DNA from: Punica granatum
Lineage: Eukaryota > Streptophyta > Magnoliopsida > Myrtales > Lythraceae
DNA length: 64,000 bases
Assembly (NCBI RefSeq): GCF_007655135.1
Contig: NC_045129.1
Span: forward strand, 38,193,122-38,257,121
Reading direction: 5' to 3'
Below, piece after piece: positions 14,158-26,734 of the stretch (position 1 is the stretch's first letter; each line of letters begins with the position of its first letter). The translations under genes and the position numbers were made by a program. Under the pieces are notes generated by a model. It was not told the origin of the DNA. It made no database searches and saw only the letters and a list, made by a program, of their open reading frames with translations.

Positions 14158-14213
14158 TTATCTCTCTCCCTCTCTCTTTCTCTCTGTCCCTCTCTGTCTC
14201 TCTCTCTGTCTGT
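14125..14213 (+). repeat. CT/TC microsatellite upstream of WOX3
   Basis: A nearly pure run of CT dinucleotides with scattered CCCT and TGTC interruptions. It lies about 0.9 kb upstream of the WOX3 start codon. It gives rise to the Ser/Leu-rich 137-codon frame at 14016-14429, which I do not regard as a gene. Confidence 0.9.
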
Positions 14214-15089
14214 GTGTGCATGGATTTTGAATTGAATTCCTACACACTGACTGCCTCTCTGAAGGGAGACATCAGCATGACAACTCCACCTTTTCCTTCT
14301 TCTTCTATTTCCTCACATTTTATTTTGTTCTCCCATCCTGCTCTTTGTCCCTCTCCTATCTCCAAACTCCTCCAAGTAGATCGGCAACATTTGACATGGT
14401 ATCAAGAAGATAACCTACTAACCAAATGAGATAACGATAGAGCCAAGCTGCGAGAATTTGACACCAACCAGTGCACAACTGCACAAGACACAGTGCTTCG
14501 ATTGCTTGACAATGATATCATATATGGAATTAGCAATTAGTCTGGAGAAGGTCGGACTTATGGTGTTCCATGTAAATACATGTTTGCGAGAATGAATATT
14601 GTTTACTCATTCAACCAGCTCGTGCATGATAGATGTGGAACTAATTAGGATTTTAAATAGGAGTATAGTTCATTAGTGAGGACCCAGTACATGTATGCTG
14701 CTTTTGTCTGAATCACCCGTTTTAACATCATAACGGAGTGGGTAATACTTGTTTGGTCATTCTGCTCGCTTACATGTGAGAACTGGAAACCAGACAGTAA
14801 ACATAACACCGTGTTCCCGTTTGATACAGGAGGGCTTTCGGGATGAGTGGACAGTGTTTAAAGACAACCTGGCAGTGTCAATGAATGGAATTATTAACAG
14901 TTTGCGCCTTTGCCGAGTCCAGTGCCGGTTCTGGTCATGTTTTTATTTCCCTATCCAACTCACCCTATTAATACTCTCGCTATTCTCTCTCAACTTCCCT
15001 GGCTAGAGAAACAACACCCAAACACCAAACAGAAAGAGAGAGAGAAGAATTAGAACGGAAGAAGAAATCTGAAGTTGATTGAGTTGAAG

Positions 15090-16247
15090 ATGTCCCCAGC
15101 AGCTTCAGCAAGGTGGTGCCCGACCCCGGAGCAGCTGATGATATTGGAGGAGATGTACAGGACTGGCGTACGAACTCCCAGTGCATCGCAGATACAACAG
15201 ATCACAGCGCACCTCTCTCTGTATGGGAAGATTGAGGGAAAGAATGTGTTCTACTGGTTCCAGAACCACAAGGCTAGGGACAGGCAGAAGCTGAGGAGGA
15301 AGCTCACGAAGCAGCTTCAACAACAGCAGCAGCAACAGCAACAGCAGCAACAGCTTTTTCAACAGCACCTCAGCCCCGGTTGCAGCTTTTGCCCCATCTA
15401 CCTCGATCACCATCAGTGCCCTGCTTCTGCTTCTGCTTTCCGACAGCTCAGCTGTTATAACCTACCTCCTTCTCCTCCTCTGGCTTCCTTGAGCTATCCT
15501 CCTCAGGTGACTTATGCCTCATTTGGTACTAATTATGCATGAATACGAAGTGGAACTCGAGCCGCCATATTTCCTATGAAGATCTCAATATTGTATTTGA
15601 TAAGATGTTTTCCCGAATAGAATGAAAATGCTACTATAGTCAGGTTCGGTAAGATGGAAAGGAACTGAATTGCCATATGAAACGGCCAAAATTTGTTCAA
15701 GGCAATTATGTTTTGATATTTTTCTGTTCTTTGTACAGATGATGCAGCATGAGGGACCATGTTAAACCTCGCAGTAAAACATTTTGGAGGATGAACAACT
15801 TTTGAAGTAAAACACAGTTGCATATATCATATTTCTCAAGTTCCATTTAACAGTTGAATATCATGTCATGCGACTTAACTGCTCCTTAAATATGAATCAC
15901 ATGACATACGACTTGAGTGACCCAATATGGATTGATTAGCTTAGGAAACCCTAAGGCATTTCATGTGTTCATTCCTTGATTTGTAGGGAGGGAACATTGG
16001 TGGAGCAGAATCAAGGTCGACTATGGAGTATAACAGCTGGAGGAGAGAAATCATCGGAAATGATCATCAGAAGGCGGATATGGAGAAGAGCGTGATGAAA
16101 ATGTACAGTGGGGGTTGGATGATGGTTGTGGACGTGGATTCATCGGATCGTTGTCCCGCTAGACCCCTCCAAACCCTCCAACTCTTCCCCACCACTTCCA
16201 CCAATCTCAGAGAAGACCGTGAAAATGCTACTGTCCAGCCGGTTTAA
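15090..16247 (+). CDS. WOX3: WUSCHEL-related homeobox protein, WOX3/PRESSED FLOWER type
   Basis: Two coding exons, 15090-15506 and 15987-16247, join in phase 0 across an intron with GT at 15507 and TTGTAG at 15981-15986, giving 225 residues. The start [16 protein letters not shown] and the residues [24 protein letters not shown] are those of the WOX homeodomain, and the Cys after Arg-Trp together with ITAHL points to WOX3 rather than WOX1, 2, 4 or 5. A polyglutamine run follows the homeodomain (about residues 78-93). Exon 2 carries GGWMMVVDV and the WUS box TLQLFP at residues 202-207, the repression motif of the modern clade. Known members act at lateral organ margins in the nucleus. The in-frame TTG upstream is not a start; the ATG at 15090 matches the family N-terminus. 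The gene converges on the oxidase gene about 0.7 kb away. Confidence 0.94.
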
Positions 16248-16952
16248 CAATAGGAACCAACCAAGCCTAATAATTATGCCAACTGCATTATTAGCTCAAT
16301 AAGATTTTAATGGCGAGAGCAAGTTTCTCACTGCTGGGTTTTAATCTCCCATGGACTTTGGTGTGACCAAGTGTTAACTCTAACCCGACTTGTCCCTCCG
16401 CCTCTAGAATTGTACTAGGTTAGTTATTCCTAGAGGTCTGTCCAATCAATTTGTTTTTTCTCACTTTCACCCTTACCTTTTTGCTTAGTTCTGTTGTGTT
16501 TTAAGGTCTCTTGGAATGAGAAACATCACAACTGTATAATGAGTAGTTATGACTTATGAGCACTTGCAGCTTTTCTTCTTTCTTCTTGATTCTCTCAATT
16601 ATTCCAAACTAAAGCTGCCTTAATTTTCTTGAAGGAACATTTTTTCTAGGAATTCTTAATTTCACGCTGTTGTATAGAAAGGAAATCGGGCAGCCTCAAG
16701 AATCGTGTCCGGGAAATCCCAACCTTGCACAAAGAAGACAACATATGAAGATGTCAAGAAAATGATGAGAGGCTAATTAAGAATCAAAATATTGCTTCTG
16801 TTTATGTTAAAAATTTAAAAGAAAAATATAATGTTGTTTCATTTTTCTGTCTATATAATGTGCAAAATTTTCGAACATTGTCTCCTTCCACGTCTGTGTT
16901 AAAAATTACTCTGCCATGTATCTGAACTGCCAAAGCAACAATGGATTATAAT

Positions 16953-18570
16953 CTAAAATTTTTCCTTGTGGAAATGGAAGCGAGTCGATGACTCCATGCT
17001 AAATTCTTGACATAAATTCCTTAGTGTCTTTGTTAGGGTCGCACTTCCACAATAGAAAACGCCTGCAAGAACATCACCAATATGTTGAATAATTAGATGA
17101 GAATCGGATTTTGCGGAAGACAATTTAATGGTTCTTAGCATTTTATCTATTTCCTCAACTAACCTACCTATTCGAGAGGACTTATGTGCAGCTGCCAGTT
17201 GAGAGAACACCTTCCCCCAGTTAGGCCTCGCAAAATGTGTTTTTATCTGCAGAGGAAGTGTCAGGCATGTTCCCGAACAAACCAATTGGAAAATAGTTCT
17301 CTATTTAAATGGACATATACCTTGCTTTGTGAGACGATGTCGACTCCATTCTTTGCATGCTGAAGTTTCTGTACCATTGCAATGAGTGCAGACCGAGCAT
17401 CCCCTTCTTCGTATACACAAGTTAAGTAATTGTGCATCTCTATTATATTCTGCAACAAAGTAAACAGAAAGATAAGATAATTCGAAAGAATTGATGACAG
17501 GTGATTGTCCAGAGATAAAAGTTTGAACTAACATGTTGATCGCTTTCCGCAATATCATCCATGACACCCTTAAACCACTCGAACGAGCCCTGTTCCCTAG
17601 TTACCCAATAAAAATATGCCCTTTCAGGACTTTTCCAGGCTTCCGGAGCATCCTCATCTTTTGTCTTCTGCAATAAATTTTCAAGCGAGTAGGTCAATGT
17701 TTTGTCATCTCGGGTAAATTTATGTCTGACTGACTCTCCAACCCACATTATTAAGGTTCTTCTGCTTGACATGGTTTAGAATGTCTTTTATTATGCTAAT
17801 GAATGGAGTCGCTCCGATTCCTAGGCCGATAAGAAGAAGTATGTCGTATTTCTTGTAGTCTTGAGCCGGGGCTCCATAGGGTCCTTTGATTAGGATCCGA
17901 GGAAAATTTCTGCAATAATTGACGACTTATCGGAGTCGGTAAAAAACAATCATGAGTGAATTAAAGCCAAAGAAGAATCACTATTTGGGGGGAAATTCTG
18001 TTCCATAACCTTGCTTCTGCTTCATGGAAGTCAACTGCTACTTTGGTCGCCACTTTCATTAGGCCTTGCACTCTCGGTTTTGTACTTGGATCCTCACAAA
18101 CCTGCAAATGTTTCTCCTTATCCTCTTAGATTCGAATATCAGGACATTTCGAAAGTTTTGGAGATTCCTTTGAAGTTAATGACAAGCATAGTTTATGCCA
18201 AATACGTACCTTCTTGAATCTGTTCTTGAGCTCACTAGTCCAATCTCCCAGAGCTCGTATATGCACACTTAGGCAATCATCGTCTGGTGCCGAAGTGATA
18301 GAAAAAGGATGCCTGTGAAAAACCCGGAAACCATCTGTGAGAAATTTGTTTTAGGTGATAATTCAACCGATGACCTTTCATAGCACGATTTAGTGTGATA
18401 CCATTCGAAATTGGAGATGGTAGGGCATTTCACAAGCAGGTACATTCCGCTCAGGTACTCGAACCCCAGAGGCTTGCTCATGGACAGAGACAGAACGTTC
18501 CCAGTATACACAGTTGCCTGCAATTATTGTTGTCCAAAATTATACAAAGGAAAAACTCGAGGAATCGTAA

Positions 18571-18603
<33 letters not shown>

Positions 18604-20781
18604 ATGAACACCGGACATAAGAGATGAGATTGACTTCTGACCTTGATAATGCTGACTCGATGCGTGACTTCATCAGTGATTAGAGTTCTTTCAAAAGTGT
18701 AAAGCAAGACAGGGCCTCCAATGTACATCCATGTCTGCAGAACAAAGCAGTAAAATGCACATTATCAGAATACTGGCATAGCCATAGCCCGATGCATCCG
18801 TGATGCAACAACATGACTACAATACAGGGCATCATGTCAAGCAGCTTTTCACAGGATTGTCAATTGATTATATGGAATTTTCGAGCAACAATGATGGGTT
18901 ATCCATAGCAATACGCCCTAACGGAGGCCATACTTCAAGAGGACGGGTAGAGAAATTGTATTTCATGTACCGTTTTTGTGTACCAGGGCCGCTCAAAGAC
19001 GAGGAAGAGTCCATGGATGACGTAGAACACGTACACGAAGACAAGTAGGTGGTGAGCATACCAAAATGCGTTGAAACCGGCAAGGTGGTGGAACTGCCCG
19101 GGCAGCTTGATCACATTCCGCCTAAACCAGTGCGTTGCGAGCATGAACGAAAAGGCCATAATTACACTCATGATGATGCCGCTCACGGTCGACATGTTGT
19201 CTACCAAATCCCAATAACTGGGCTGGTGGCCATGGAAGGCCGAACCAAATATCTCCATGAACAAAGACCTGGGGCAGGAAGTAATCCTAGGGAAGTTGCA
19301 TCCAAAGTGCATCACGACATGGATGAAGGATGCCATTGCAATTGCAGAGGCTATGAGCTTGTGGAAGTTGATATTGTCATCGAAAGGGATGAATGTCGAA
19401 AGGAAGGTTGACCTGAGCTTTGTCAAAGTTCTTCTGCACACTGGGAGGAGGATGAGGGCCATGTTGAGATTTAGGGTCTCGGCGGAACCCTTGGCAAAGC
19501 AGATGCAGTAACCGGTGACCTTAAACTTGTCGGTTTTCTTATACATATTGAACTTCCAGAAGAAGAGGAATAAGTTTATATACACCCAAACAGCAACGAC
19601 CCAGATTCTTTTCCAGTTATCATTGATCATCTCGATTTTAAGCATAAAGAATCGGCGGAGTGGGTGCCGATAATTTTCTGGTATCATCGTCTTCGTGAGG
19701 TTCTGAGTTTGTTGTCTGAGCTTGTGTCTCTCTTCTTGGCTGACCATTTGCCTTAGCAGTGTCTCTAACTGCCACATCTGCAAAACACATAAACTTGGAG
19801 AATTTAGACTCGAAAGCAATGCCCAACACAAATCAATCAGAGGATTGCCTGAACTTGATTTTACCTCGATGTATCCTTTCTGGTCTGGGTCGAGTTCTTC
19901 CATGATCAAGGACGCATAGTCGGCAGCCTGCTGCTTGAGATTTGCTAACCTATTCGACGCCGCGCTCAGCACTATCACCTTTCAAAAAATCTCACTTTAA
20001 TTGATGAAACAAATTGAGAAATTTCAACAGTAATCAAATGGCTGTTTTTTTCTCACCTCTGTAACCTCGTCCTCTGTCAACCTCCCATCTCCATTCTTAT
20101 CGCACCTGAAACCCAATAAAAATTTCACAATGTCTCCTTTAAATATCAAATGGAGCAACAAATGTAGGAAATCACATGGATGGCTTCTTGTTTACATGTC
20201 GAAGAATATTTGAAGTCGCGAGTCGAGGTCTCGCTTCATCATGTCTTCCCAGAAGATCCTGAGTTCCAGCTTCGTGATTCCATCCCCGGCACTCACTTTT
20301 CTACGTCTGGCCAACGTGTCAAACAACTCTCCCGCAAATTCCTTCGAATCTCCCATCCCTAGTCGCCAAGCACATTGACATTGTGATTTCTTTCCAGGCA
20401 AAAAGTGACAGAAATTCCAAATAACGGTAACTGATTACCAATACACGCTCCGAATTTGTCCCTGGGGAGCTTCCCATTCCCGGCTAGCTGATTGTATCGC
20501 ATCTCGATGGTCCTCCACGCTTCGTCCTCCTTCCCTGTCCTCGCCCTGTCAAGGAACCGAAGGCCCATGAGGCCCCGCGATGCCGTCCTGTCCATCTTGG
20601 GGCCAAGATGTGGAGCAGCACCCTTATTCTCAGCGACGCTTGCGTTCTTGGACAATGACGGAGCATCAGGATATCTTCCGCCATCACTGTCCGAAAAGGA
20701 TTGGTTAGTGTCGTTGATATCGATGCTCCCAAGAGACGACCGCCTCGTTGATCCCCTGGAATCGTCTTGATGAGCCCTCAT
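16953..20781 (-). CDS. RBOH: Respiratory burst oxidase homolog (NADPH oxidase), RBOHH/J-like
   Basis: Fourteen exons join in frame to 831 codons: 20781-20439, 20358-20196, 20105-20057, 19978-19865, 19777-18971, 18734-18642, 18517-18402, 18312-18210, 18101-18010, 17909-17747, 17667-17533, 17449-17321, 17246-17168, 17062-16953. In order: a variable Ser-rich N-terminus, the conserved GLRFLDR block, a canonical EF hand (residues 171-182, [12 protein letters not shown]), a weaker second one before MWQLE, the ferric reductase membrane region with paired His near 376/380 and 465-478, the FAD motif HPFSIT (563), the NADPH motif GLGIGATPF (655) and the C-terminus FHKEKF. Such enzymes pass electrons from NADPH across the plasma membrane to make apoplastic superoxide, controlled by Ca2+ and phosphorylation. 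The [15 protein letters not shown] linker and the [15 protein letters not shown] block fit the pollen-type RBOHH/J group better than RBOHE. An upstream in-frame ATG at 20814 would add 11 residues. Confidence 0.93.
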
Positions 20782-20814
20782 AATACTGCAAGTTTCAGAA
20801 AACTGCCGAAACAT

Positions 20815-21228
20815 GAATGGAGGGAAAAGGAGTGAAGCCTCCAGGCAATGCAGGCAGGGGATGGAAACCAGGATGAGTGGGAGAACGCTACGAATTGGAC
20901 AATCATTGAGAGGCCAAGGATCAGTTTCCTAAAGATAGGAAAATAAAATTGGGCTAATAATGTTTGTAGTTTCATCAATTCTGCCATTAATGTTCTTAAT
21001 ACAAGAGAAAGAAAATCATTAACCAAAAATTCTTTCAGGAATTTAACAGAGTTTGAAGTTTGAACATTTTTGCGTATCGATGTTAATATAAGAGAGTTTC
21101 AACGTCTGCATAGATCCATCTTTTTTCCCAATTTATTTATTTTTTCGGTGCCCTTTATGATCAAACATCAGATGCACCAAACAATTGGAACATAAATTAC
21201 ATCCGTCGTAACTGCCCTTTTTTTTTTT
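20815..21228. other. 5' flank of the RBOH gene
   Basis: No coding content is supported. The tract ttctgaaacttgcag, read on the minus strand and ending at 20785, looks like a 3' splice site, so a 5' UTR intron just before the chosen start codon is possible. If so, the ATG at 20814 would lie in the intron. Confidence 0.4.
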
Positions 21229-22566
21229 GGGAAAAAGATATTGATGGTACTAAAATCTTGCTATTTTGTGAATTTGAATCCTATAAGTTTGACTTTATAA
21301 AAGACAATCCTAAAACATTAGAAAAGTGATATATTTGGTCCATCTCGTAACTGACTGTTGACATGGACATAACACCATTAAAAATAATCCCAGTTGGCCG
21401 TCAATCGCTACACGTAGACCAGTTATCGCACGTCACTTTAATAGTTCTTAAAGATTTATATAAAAAAACCATAACAAAGCAAATGAAAATCAGAAAAAAT
21501 GTAAAAAAAAAATTAGAAAAGTAAAAGGATTTGAAAATAAATAAAATTTAAAAATATTTTGGCATTTTTTAAATATAAAAAAATCAGAAAAATAAAAAAA
21601 TAATTTGAAGTTTTTATAAAATAGGAAAAAATATTTAAAAAAGAAAATACAAAAAATGAAAAAATAAATTTTGACATTTTTTATAACATAAAAAATTTGA
21701 AAAAAGGACCCAACCTTGACCTATTGGAGCTGGAATGTAGGAGAGTGGCCTTCCCTCCCTCCCATCGAGGTTGATAGGGTCTCCAGTGCCTCTAGTGACC
21801 TCTTTCCTCGATGGGGAGGGAGGGTAGACCGGAAGGGCTCCCCAGAAGCCCTTTCGGTCTCCACTCCCTATTGATAAGGTCGACGAGGGCTAGGGGTGGG
21901 GGAGGTCAGGATTGAGGGAGCCCTTCCAGCCTCCCTTGTCTCCCAGCGAGGTTGCTGAAGGCACTAGAGGCCCTGTTGACCTTATTGGGAGGGATGGAAG
22001 GTTGGAAGGGCTCCCCATCTAGTCCTTCCCTTGGAACCCAGCCCCGTCGAGGTTGGGTCGTCCTTTTTTTGTATTTATTATAAAATGTCAAATTATTTTT
22101 CCATTTTTTGAATTCTTTTGTATTTGCTTTTTTTACATTTTTTTCTTATTTATAAAAATTTCAAATTATATTTCTATTTTTATGAATTTTTTCAATTTTT
22201 TCATATTTTAAAAAAATGCCAAAATATTTTTTAATTTTATTTATTTTCAAATCTTTTTTTACATTTTTCTAATTTGCATTCATTTTAGTTAATTTTATTT
22301 TATTTTTCTAAATTTATTATGATTTTTTTATAAATCTTTAAGAATTATTGACATGGCGTGCGATGGTTGGTGCACGTGTACTGATTGACGGCCAACTGGG
22401 ATTGTTTTTAATGATATTATGTCCACGTCAGAGACCGTTAAAGGTCGGTTACAAAATGGACCAAGTCTATCATTTTTTTAAACGTTTTAGAATTGTTGTT
22501 TGCATAGTCATACTCATATGACTTAAACTCAAAAAATTGGGACCATTGCGATATTTTTTTTCCTTT
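21229..22566. mobile_element. Fold-back element with arms of about 500 bp and a GC-rich loop
   Basis: The left arm (about 21229-21725) and the reverse complement of the right arm (about 22050-22566) align along almost their whole length. A clear anchor is aatcccagttggccgtcaat on the left (21389) and its complement on the right (22380). The middle, 21726-22050, is GC-rich with its own inverted repeats built from cctcccc, agtgcctctag and gggctcccc units. No transposase frame is present, so this is a non-autonomous element, perhaps Mutator-like given the long terminal inverted repeats. I could not define a target duplication. Confidence 0.8.
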
Positions 22567-22972
22567 CAGTAATTAGGTAGTCAACATTTTCTTTTGATCA
22601 TAACTGAAACTGAAAGACCACTTAATTAATGCAAGAGTTAAATGCGGCGTAGATACAAATATATTTTCCTTGTCATCTCTTTAGACTTCATTTACTTTTT
22701 GGATTCTTTTTTCTCTTCCTCTTGTGAAATTCTACTTCGATTTCTGCTTCGCAACTTGTCTAGTTATAACATTTTTGTAACTAGGATGACCGTATTTCTT
22801 AATATTACAATAATTGGGATTCTTATATTAAAACTATTATTTATTAGTGATTGTGTTTTTTTTTTTTCATTATAAAAGAGGTTCATGAGTTTAGCACATT
22901 AAATTAATAGAAAATCTAACTAAGGTGCACAGGGTATAGTCCAAGCACAAGAATGGAAAGTAAAATTTCTAA

Positions 22973-23204
22973 TGGCTTGTTTGGTTTATAAATGTGATTT
23001 TAAAATCACAATTTTAACCTAATTCTACTAACAATAAAACAAAATAACTTATACAAAATTAAATAGTGGACCCCATTTATACCACTTTTTTTCACAACAA
23101 AACAAAATAACTCATACAAAGTCAAAAGATGGATCATATTTTTACCACTCTTTTTCAAAATCAAAATCCAATTTTAAAATTCTACTTTGAAATCAAACGT
23201 AACA
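22973..23204. mobile_element. Tourist-like MITE, 232 bp, TAA target duplication
   Basis: The ends TGGCTTGTTTGGTTT and the complement of AAATCAAACGTAACA are imperfect terminal inverted repeats, flanked on both sides by TAA (22970-22972 and 23205-23207). A 3-bp TWA duplication and GTTTGGTTT-type ends are characteristic of PIF/Harbinger MITEs. The internal sequence with two copies of caaaataac..catacaaa is shared with the 231-bp element at 39562, so they belong to one family. Confidence 0.82.
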
Positions 23205-23284
23205 TAAATTATTAGGCTCAAACTTTGTTCCATTGTACTACACTCCTTCTCATAATTGCGCTTCTATACTTTCAGAGTAATACA

Positions 23285-23320
23285 CTAGCAATTTACCTGT
23301 GTGTTGCACGGGATTTTGAT
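23285..23320 (-). mobile_element. Candidate Helitron 3' terminus
   Basis: Read on the minus strand, a 6-bp stem (CCCGTG/CACAGG) with a 5-base loop at 23312-23296 is followed by seven bases and then CTAG ending at 23285, with T as the next base. A short hairpin just before CTRR and insertion next to T are the Helitron 3' signature. I could not locate the matching 5' TC end, so the length is unknown. Confidence 0.45.
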
Positions 23321-25200
23321 ATGAGTTGCTTTATAACATATTTTTTTTTAAATACTACACGTTTAGATTATAACAAATACTTTATATAAAATTGTTCTTA
23401 ATTTTTTTTTTGTTTCTAACTATATAAGCTTCGTTCATTCTTTCAATATTGCATAATTATATATTATATGTATGCAATGAAATATATGATTTTTGGTTTT
23501 TCTTCAGATTTAATACAAATATATCCATGCATTAATATGATTGGTAAAATACGAATATATATATATATATATTAATAATTGGCCATTCAGATAGGGGTAT
23601 AAGTTCATTTTCTTATATTCGAAATGCAAGTGAATTGTTAGTGTAAAGTTTAAATAATACACATCTTTTTTTTTAACTTTTGATCACGTTCTTTCCATTT
23701 CATTACGATAAATTTGAATGCTACTTTACCTTTTACATTATTCTCAGGTTACAATTTACTTACCTTACTTTATAATTGATGAAATAGAACACAAAGTAAA
23801 AGATCAACTTTAATATTCAGGTTTAACAGTTGGGTTATTTCTATTTTTAGTTACTTAAGTAACTATATTTTATTTTTTAATTAAATTATCAAAAATTTAC
23901 ACTTGGTTAATAGTATTTTAATTTTTTTTATGATATATAGTATAGCTATTCAAAATTCTTAATCTAATATACAAATTATGTGTACTTTTTAAAATCAATG
24001 CATAATTAAATTACCAATTTTTATTTACTGTATGTATTATAGATTATAGATTACGTAGAAACCAAATTTAATCTTATTGCGAAAATTTTTATTGTTTTAT
24101 TTTCCAATAAATCATTGGTTCTTGATAATTATTGTATTTTTAAAAGTTATTGATAAAAGAAATTATCCATTGAATGAGTCAATTTATATAAAAATTGCGG
24201 ACAATATATTTGAATGTTTTATTTCATTTTTAACTTAAATATAAATAATATAAATAGTATAAATAATATATGTATATAATAAATAGTATAATTCTTTAAT
24301 CAACTTAAATGATTGAATTTTTATATTTAGGTTTAGATGGTTTGGGTATTTCGACTTTTTTGTTACCAAAATAACTACATTTTATTTTTTATTAATAAAT
24401 GATCAAAATTGTACCTTCAAGTAGTCGTACTCTATTTTTTTTTCATTTTTATGATATATAGTGTAACTATTCAAAATTCTTAATCAAATATATATTATAT
24501 GTATCTTATACTTTTACTTATAATAATTATAAATGATCAAACTAATATGATATATGTGTTTGTTATCCAAGCCAAATTTATTGGAAACTCCTTAATTAAT
24601 TTCCAAATCAGTAATTTCAGACACTACCAGAAAAAAAATTTGTTAAAATTTTGTAACCTAAAAAGAAAGGTTAAAATTTCACTACCTAGAAATTTCTATT
24701 CCTGAAATATGGTCCAAAAATCTTTAGGCATTTGACTGGGAAATGCTGAAAACTCATACATGGCGAAGGCTCAAAGAGAAAGGTGTCCAGTTAAGTGGCG
24801 CTCATTCTCGACTCTGAATTAAGCTCAATTCTTATTAGCGAAATTCTCACTCATTTATTTTACTTTTCTCTTGTCCATTAAAGCCGAGAAATAGAAAAGG
24901 CACGCAATGAAAACAAATTACAAATAATTAAAGATTCGAATAACTTTCTTCCACGAGATAATGTTACCTATTGATTTTTGATGTTATCAAGTGGGAGTAT
25001 TAGATCTAGATCTTCAACTGTAAGCCATATTTGATAAATTACGCTGTCAATGAGTGAATTTAACTTACAACGTGGCATTCACAGCGCAGTGAGTAGACTT
25101 TACTAACAATGCAACATTCAAAGATCATTAGAAGAATCTCTAGCCGGGTAGCCGGGATAAGTCAATATTCAAATCTAGCTAATAGGTCGAGAATACATCA
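23321..25200. other. AT-rich intergenic DNA, no gene seen
   Basis: Very AT-rich sequence with internal near-repeats: the phrase tttatgatatatagt...aactattcaaaattcttaat occurs near 23928 and again near 24448, so part of it is an old duplication. Some of it may belong to the Helitron whose terminus lies at 23285. No protein match is recognisable. Confidence 0.45.
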
Positions 25201-25204
25201 TCGT

Positions 25205-25379
25205 TTTAGGGAATATACACACACACATATATATATTAAAACAAAGTATAAGCTGAATTTTTAAGTCATCACATCATCACAAATAAAAAAATAGAGCTAT
25301 CTCGCTTTGTTAAGTCACCATTTATGTATTAAGGAATTTTTTTAAGAATAAGGAGCAGAATATATGCCAATTCTTACAA

Positions 25380-25411
<32 letters not shown>

Positions 25412-25666
25412 TGACCATATAAGTAGGAAGGACATTCAAGAAAAAAAAATATATATATATATATCGATTCTTTTGCATAGATATAAGTACAAAAGAAGAT
25501 CCAGCCCATATCGATATATTAGGTGAATTTCTTATTAACGGAATATATGTATATATATTCAATAATATACATAAGATTATCAAAAAAGAAAACAACTTAA
25601 GTGCAAACCACAAAAAAATATATATATATATATATATGTATATATCAGATAATGTTGTCTTTATAA

Positions 25667-25707
<41 letters not shown>

Positions 25708-26734
25708 TGTATACATAGGGGGAAACAAAAAGGGAAGGCAGAACAAATTCTTTTAAAAATTTTATGTATATAATTCTATATTGTATGTATGATCTTAAAC
25801 TTCTTTTTTCTTTTTTTCTTTAAATTTTTATTTTTCTTGGTTGAACTTTTTCTTGGTCGAACTTTGATTCATTGATTGAACTTTTTAATGCAAATTTAAA
25901 ATTGATTATTTGTGTTGACAAGATCTATATTGTAATTCCATTATGAGCATCACTTCAGTGCTTGTAAGACTTTTTGAATTTCTATTCCCTAAATATTTCT
26001 TTCTAATTTTCATTTTATAAGTTGATCGAGATTTTTTCTTCATGAACTTCAAAGTCATGAGCTTTAGTTATTTATTCTTAATTCTTCGGTCAAAATTTAA
26101 TTGGTAGAATGAATCTTTTAATGCAAATTTCATACTAATTTCTTCAATATTGATTGTTCAATTTTAATAATCTTCTCTATTGCAATTCCATTACCGGTGT
26201 TGCTTCAGTAATAGTCTTTTTTTTTCTGAATTCTATGCCAAGAATATTTCTTTTTTACTCTTATTTCATCATATAATATAACGGAAAACTTTTCTCCATG
26301 AACTTAAATTTCATAAGTTTTATGTATTTATTCTTAATTCTTTGGTTGAATTTTAATTGTATAAATTTTTTTAATGCAAATTTCAAATTAATTACTTTAA
26401 TATTGATTGTTTAAGTAGTCTTTTCTAAAATTTTCTTTTTCATGGTTGAATTTTGATTTGTTGAATGAAATTTTTGATACAAATATGAAGTTGATGTTTT
26501 TGATACTTATTGTTTTTCATGCAAGTTTTACATATTATAATCATAACTAAACCTAAATGATAATACTAAATTAATTTCTATAGTCTCACATTCTTTTTCT
26601 CAATTCCTATTTTTACATAGAACTCAATCATTTATATAATATATATTAAAATCAAATTTTACATTATTTAACGATACAAATAAATTTTGATGCTTCAAGA
26701 CTTATTTGTATAGTTTGCGCGGGTCATCGTCTAG
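25205..26734 (+). mobile_element. Candidate non-autonomous Helitron with TA microsatellites and ~240-bp repeats
   Basis: The left part (about 25220) has the TATATATATTAAAACAAAG motif common at plant Helitron 5' ends. The right part ends gcgcgggtcatcgtCTAG at 26734 followed by T, which resembles plant Helitron 3' termini. Inside are TA runs (25379-25405, 25619-25637, 25673-25695) and a degenerate tandem array whose marker aatgcaaattt occurs at 25887, 26120 and 26373. The 5' TC dinucleotide cannot be placed, and the subterminal hairpin is not convincing on the right. No Rep/helicase is present. Confidence 0.4.

Noticed and set aside
14016..14429. 137-codon frame upstream of WOX3
   Set aside because: Most of it is translated CT microsatellite; there is no domain or splice context.
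19049..19511. Plus-strand frames of 84-120 codons across the oxidase gene
   Set aside because: They mirror exon 5 of the RBOH gene on the minus strand.
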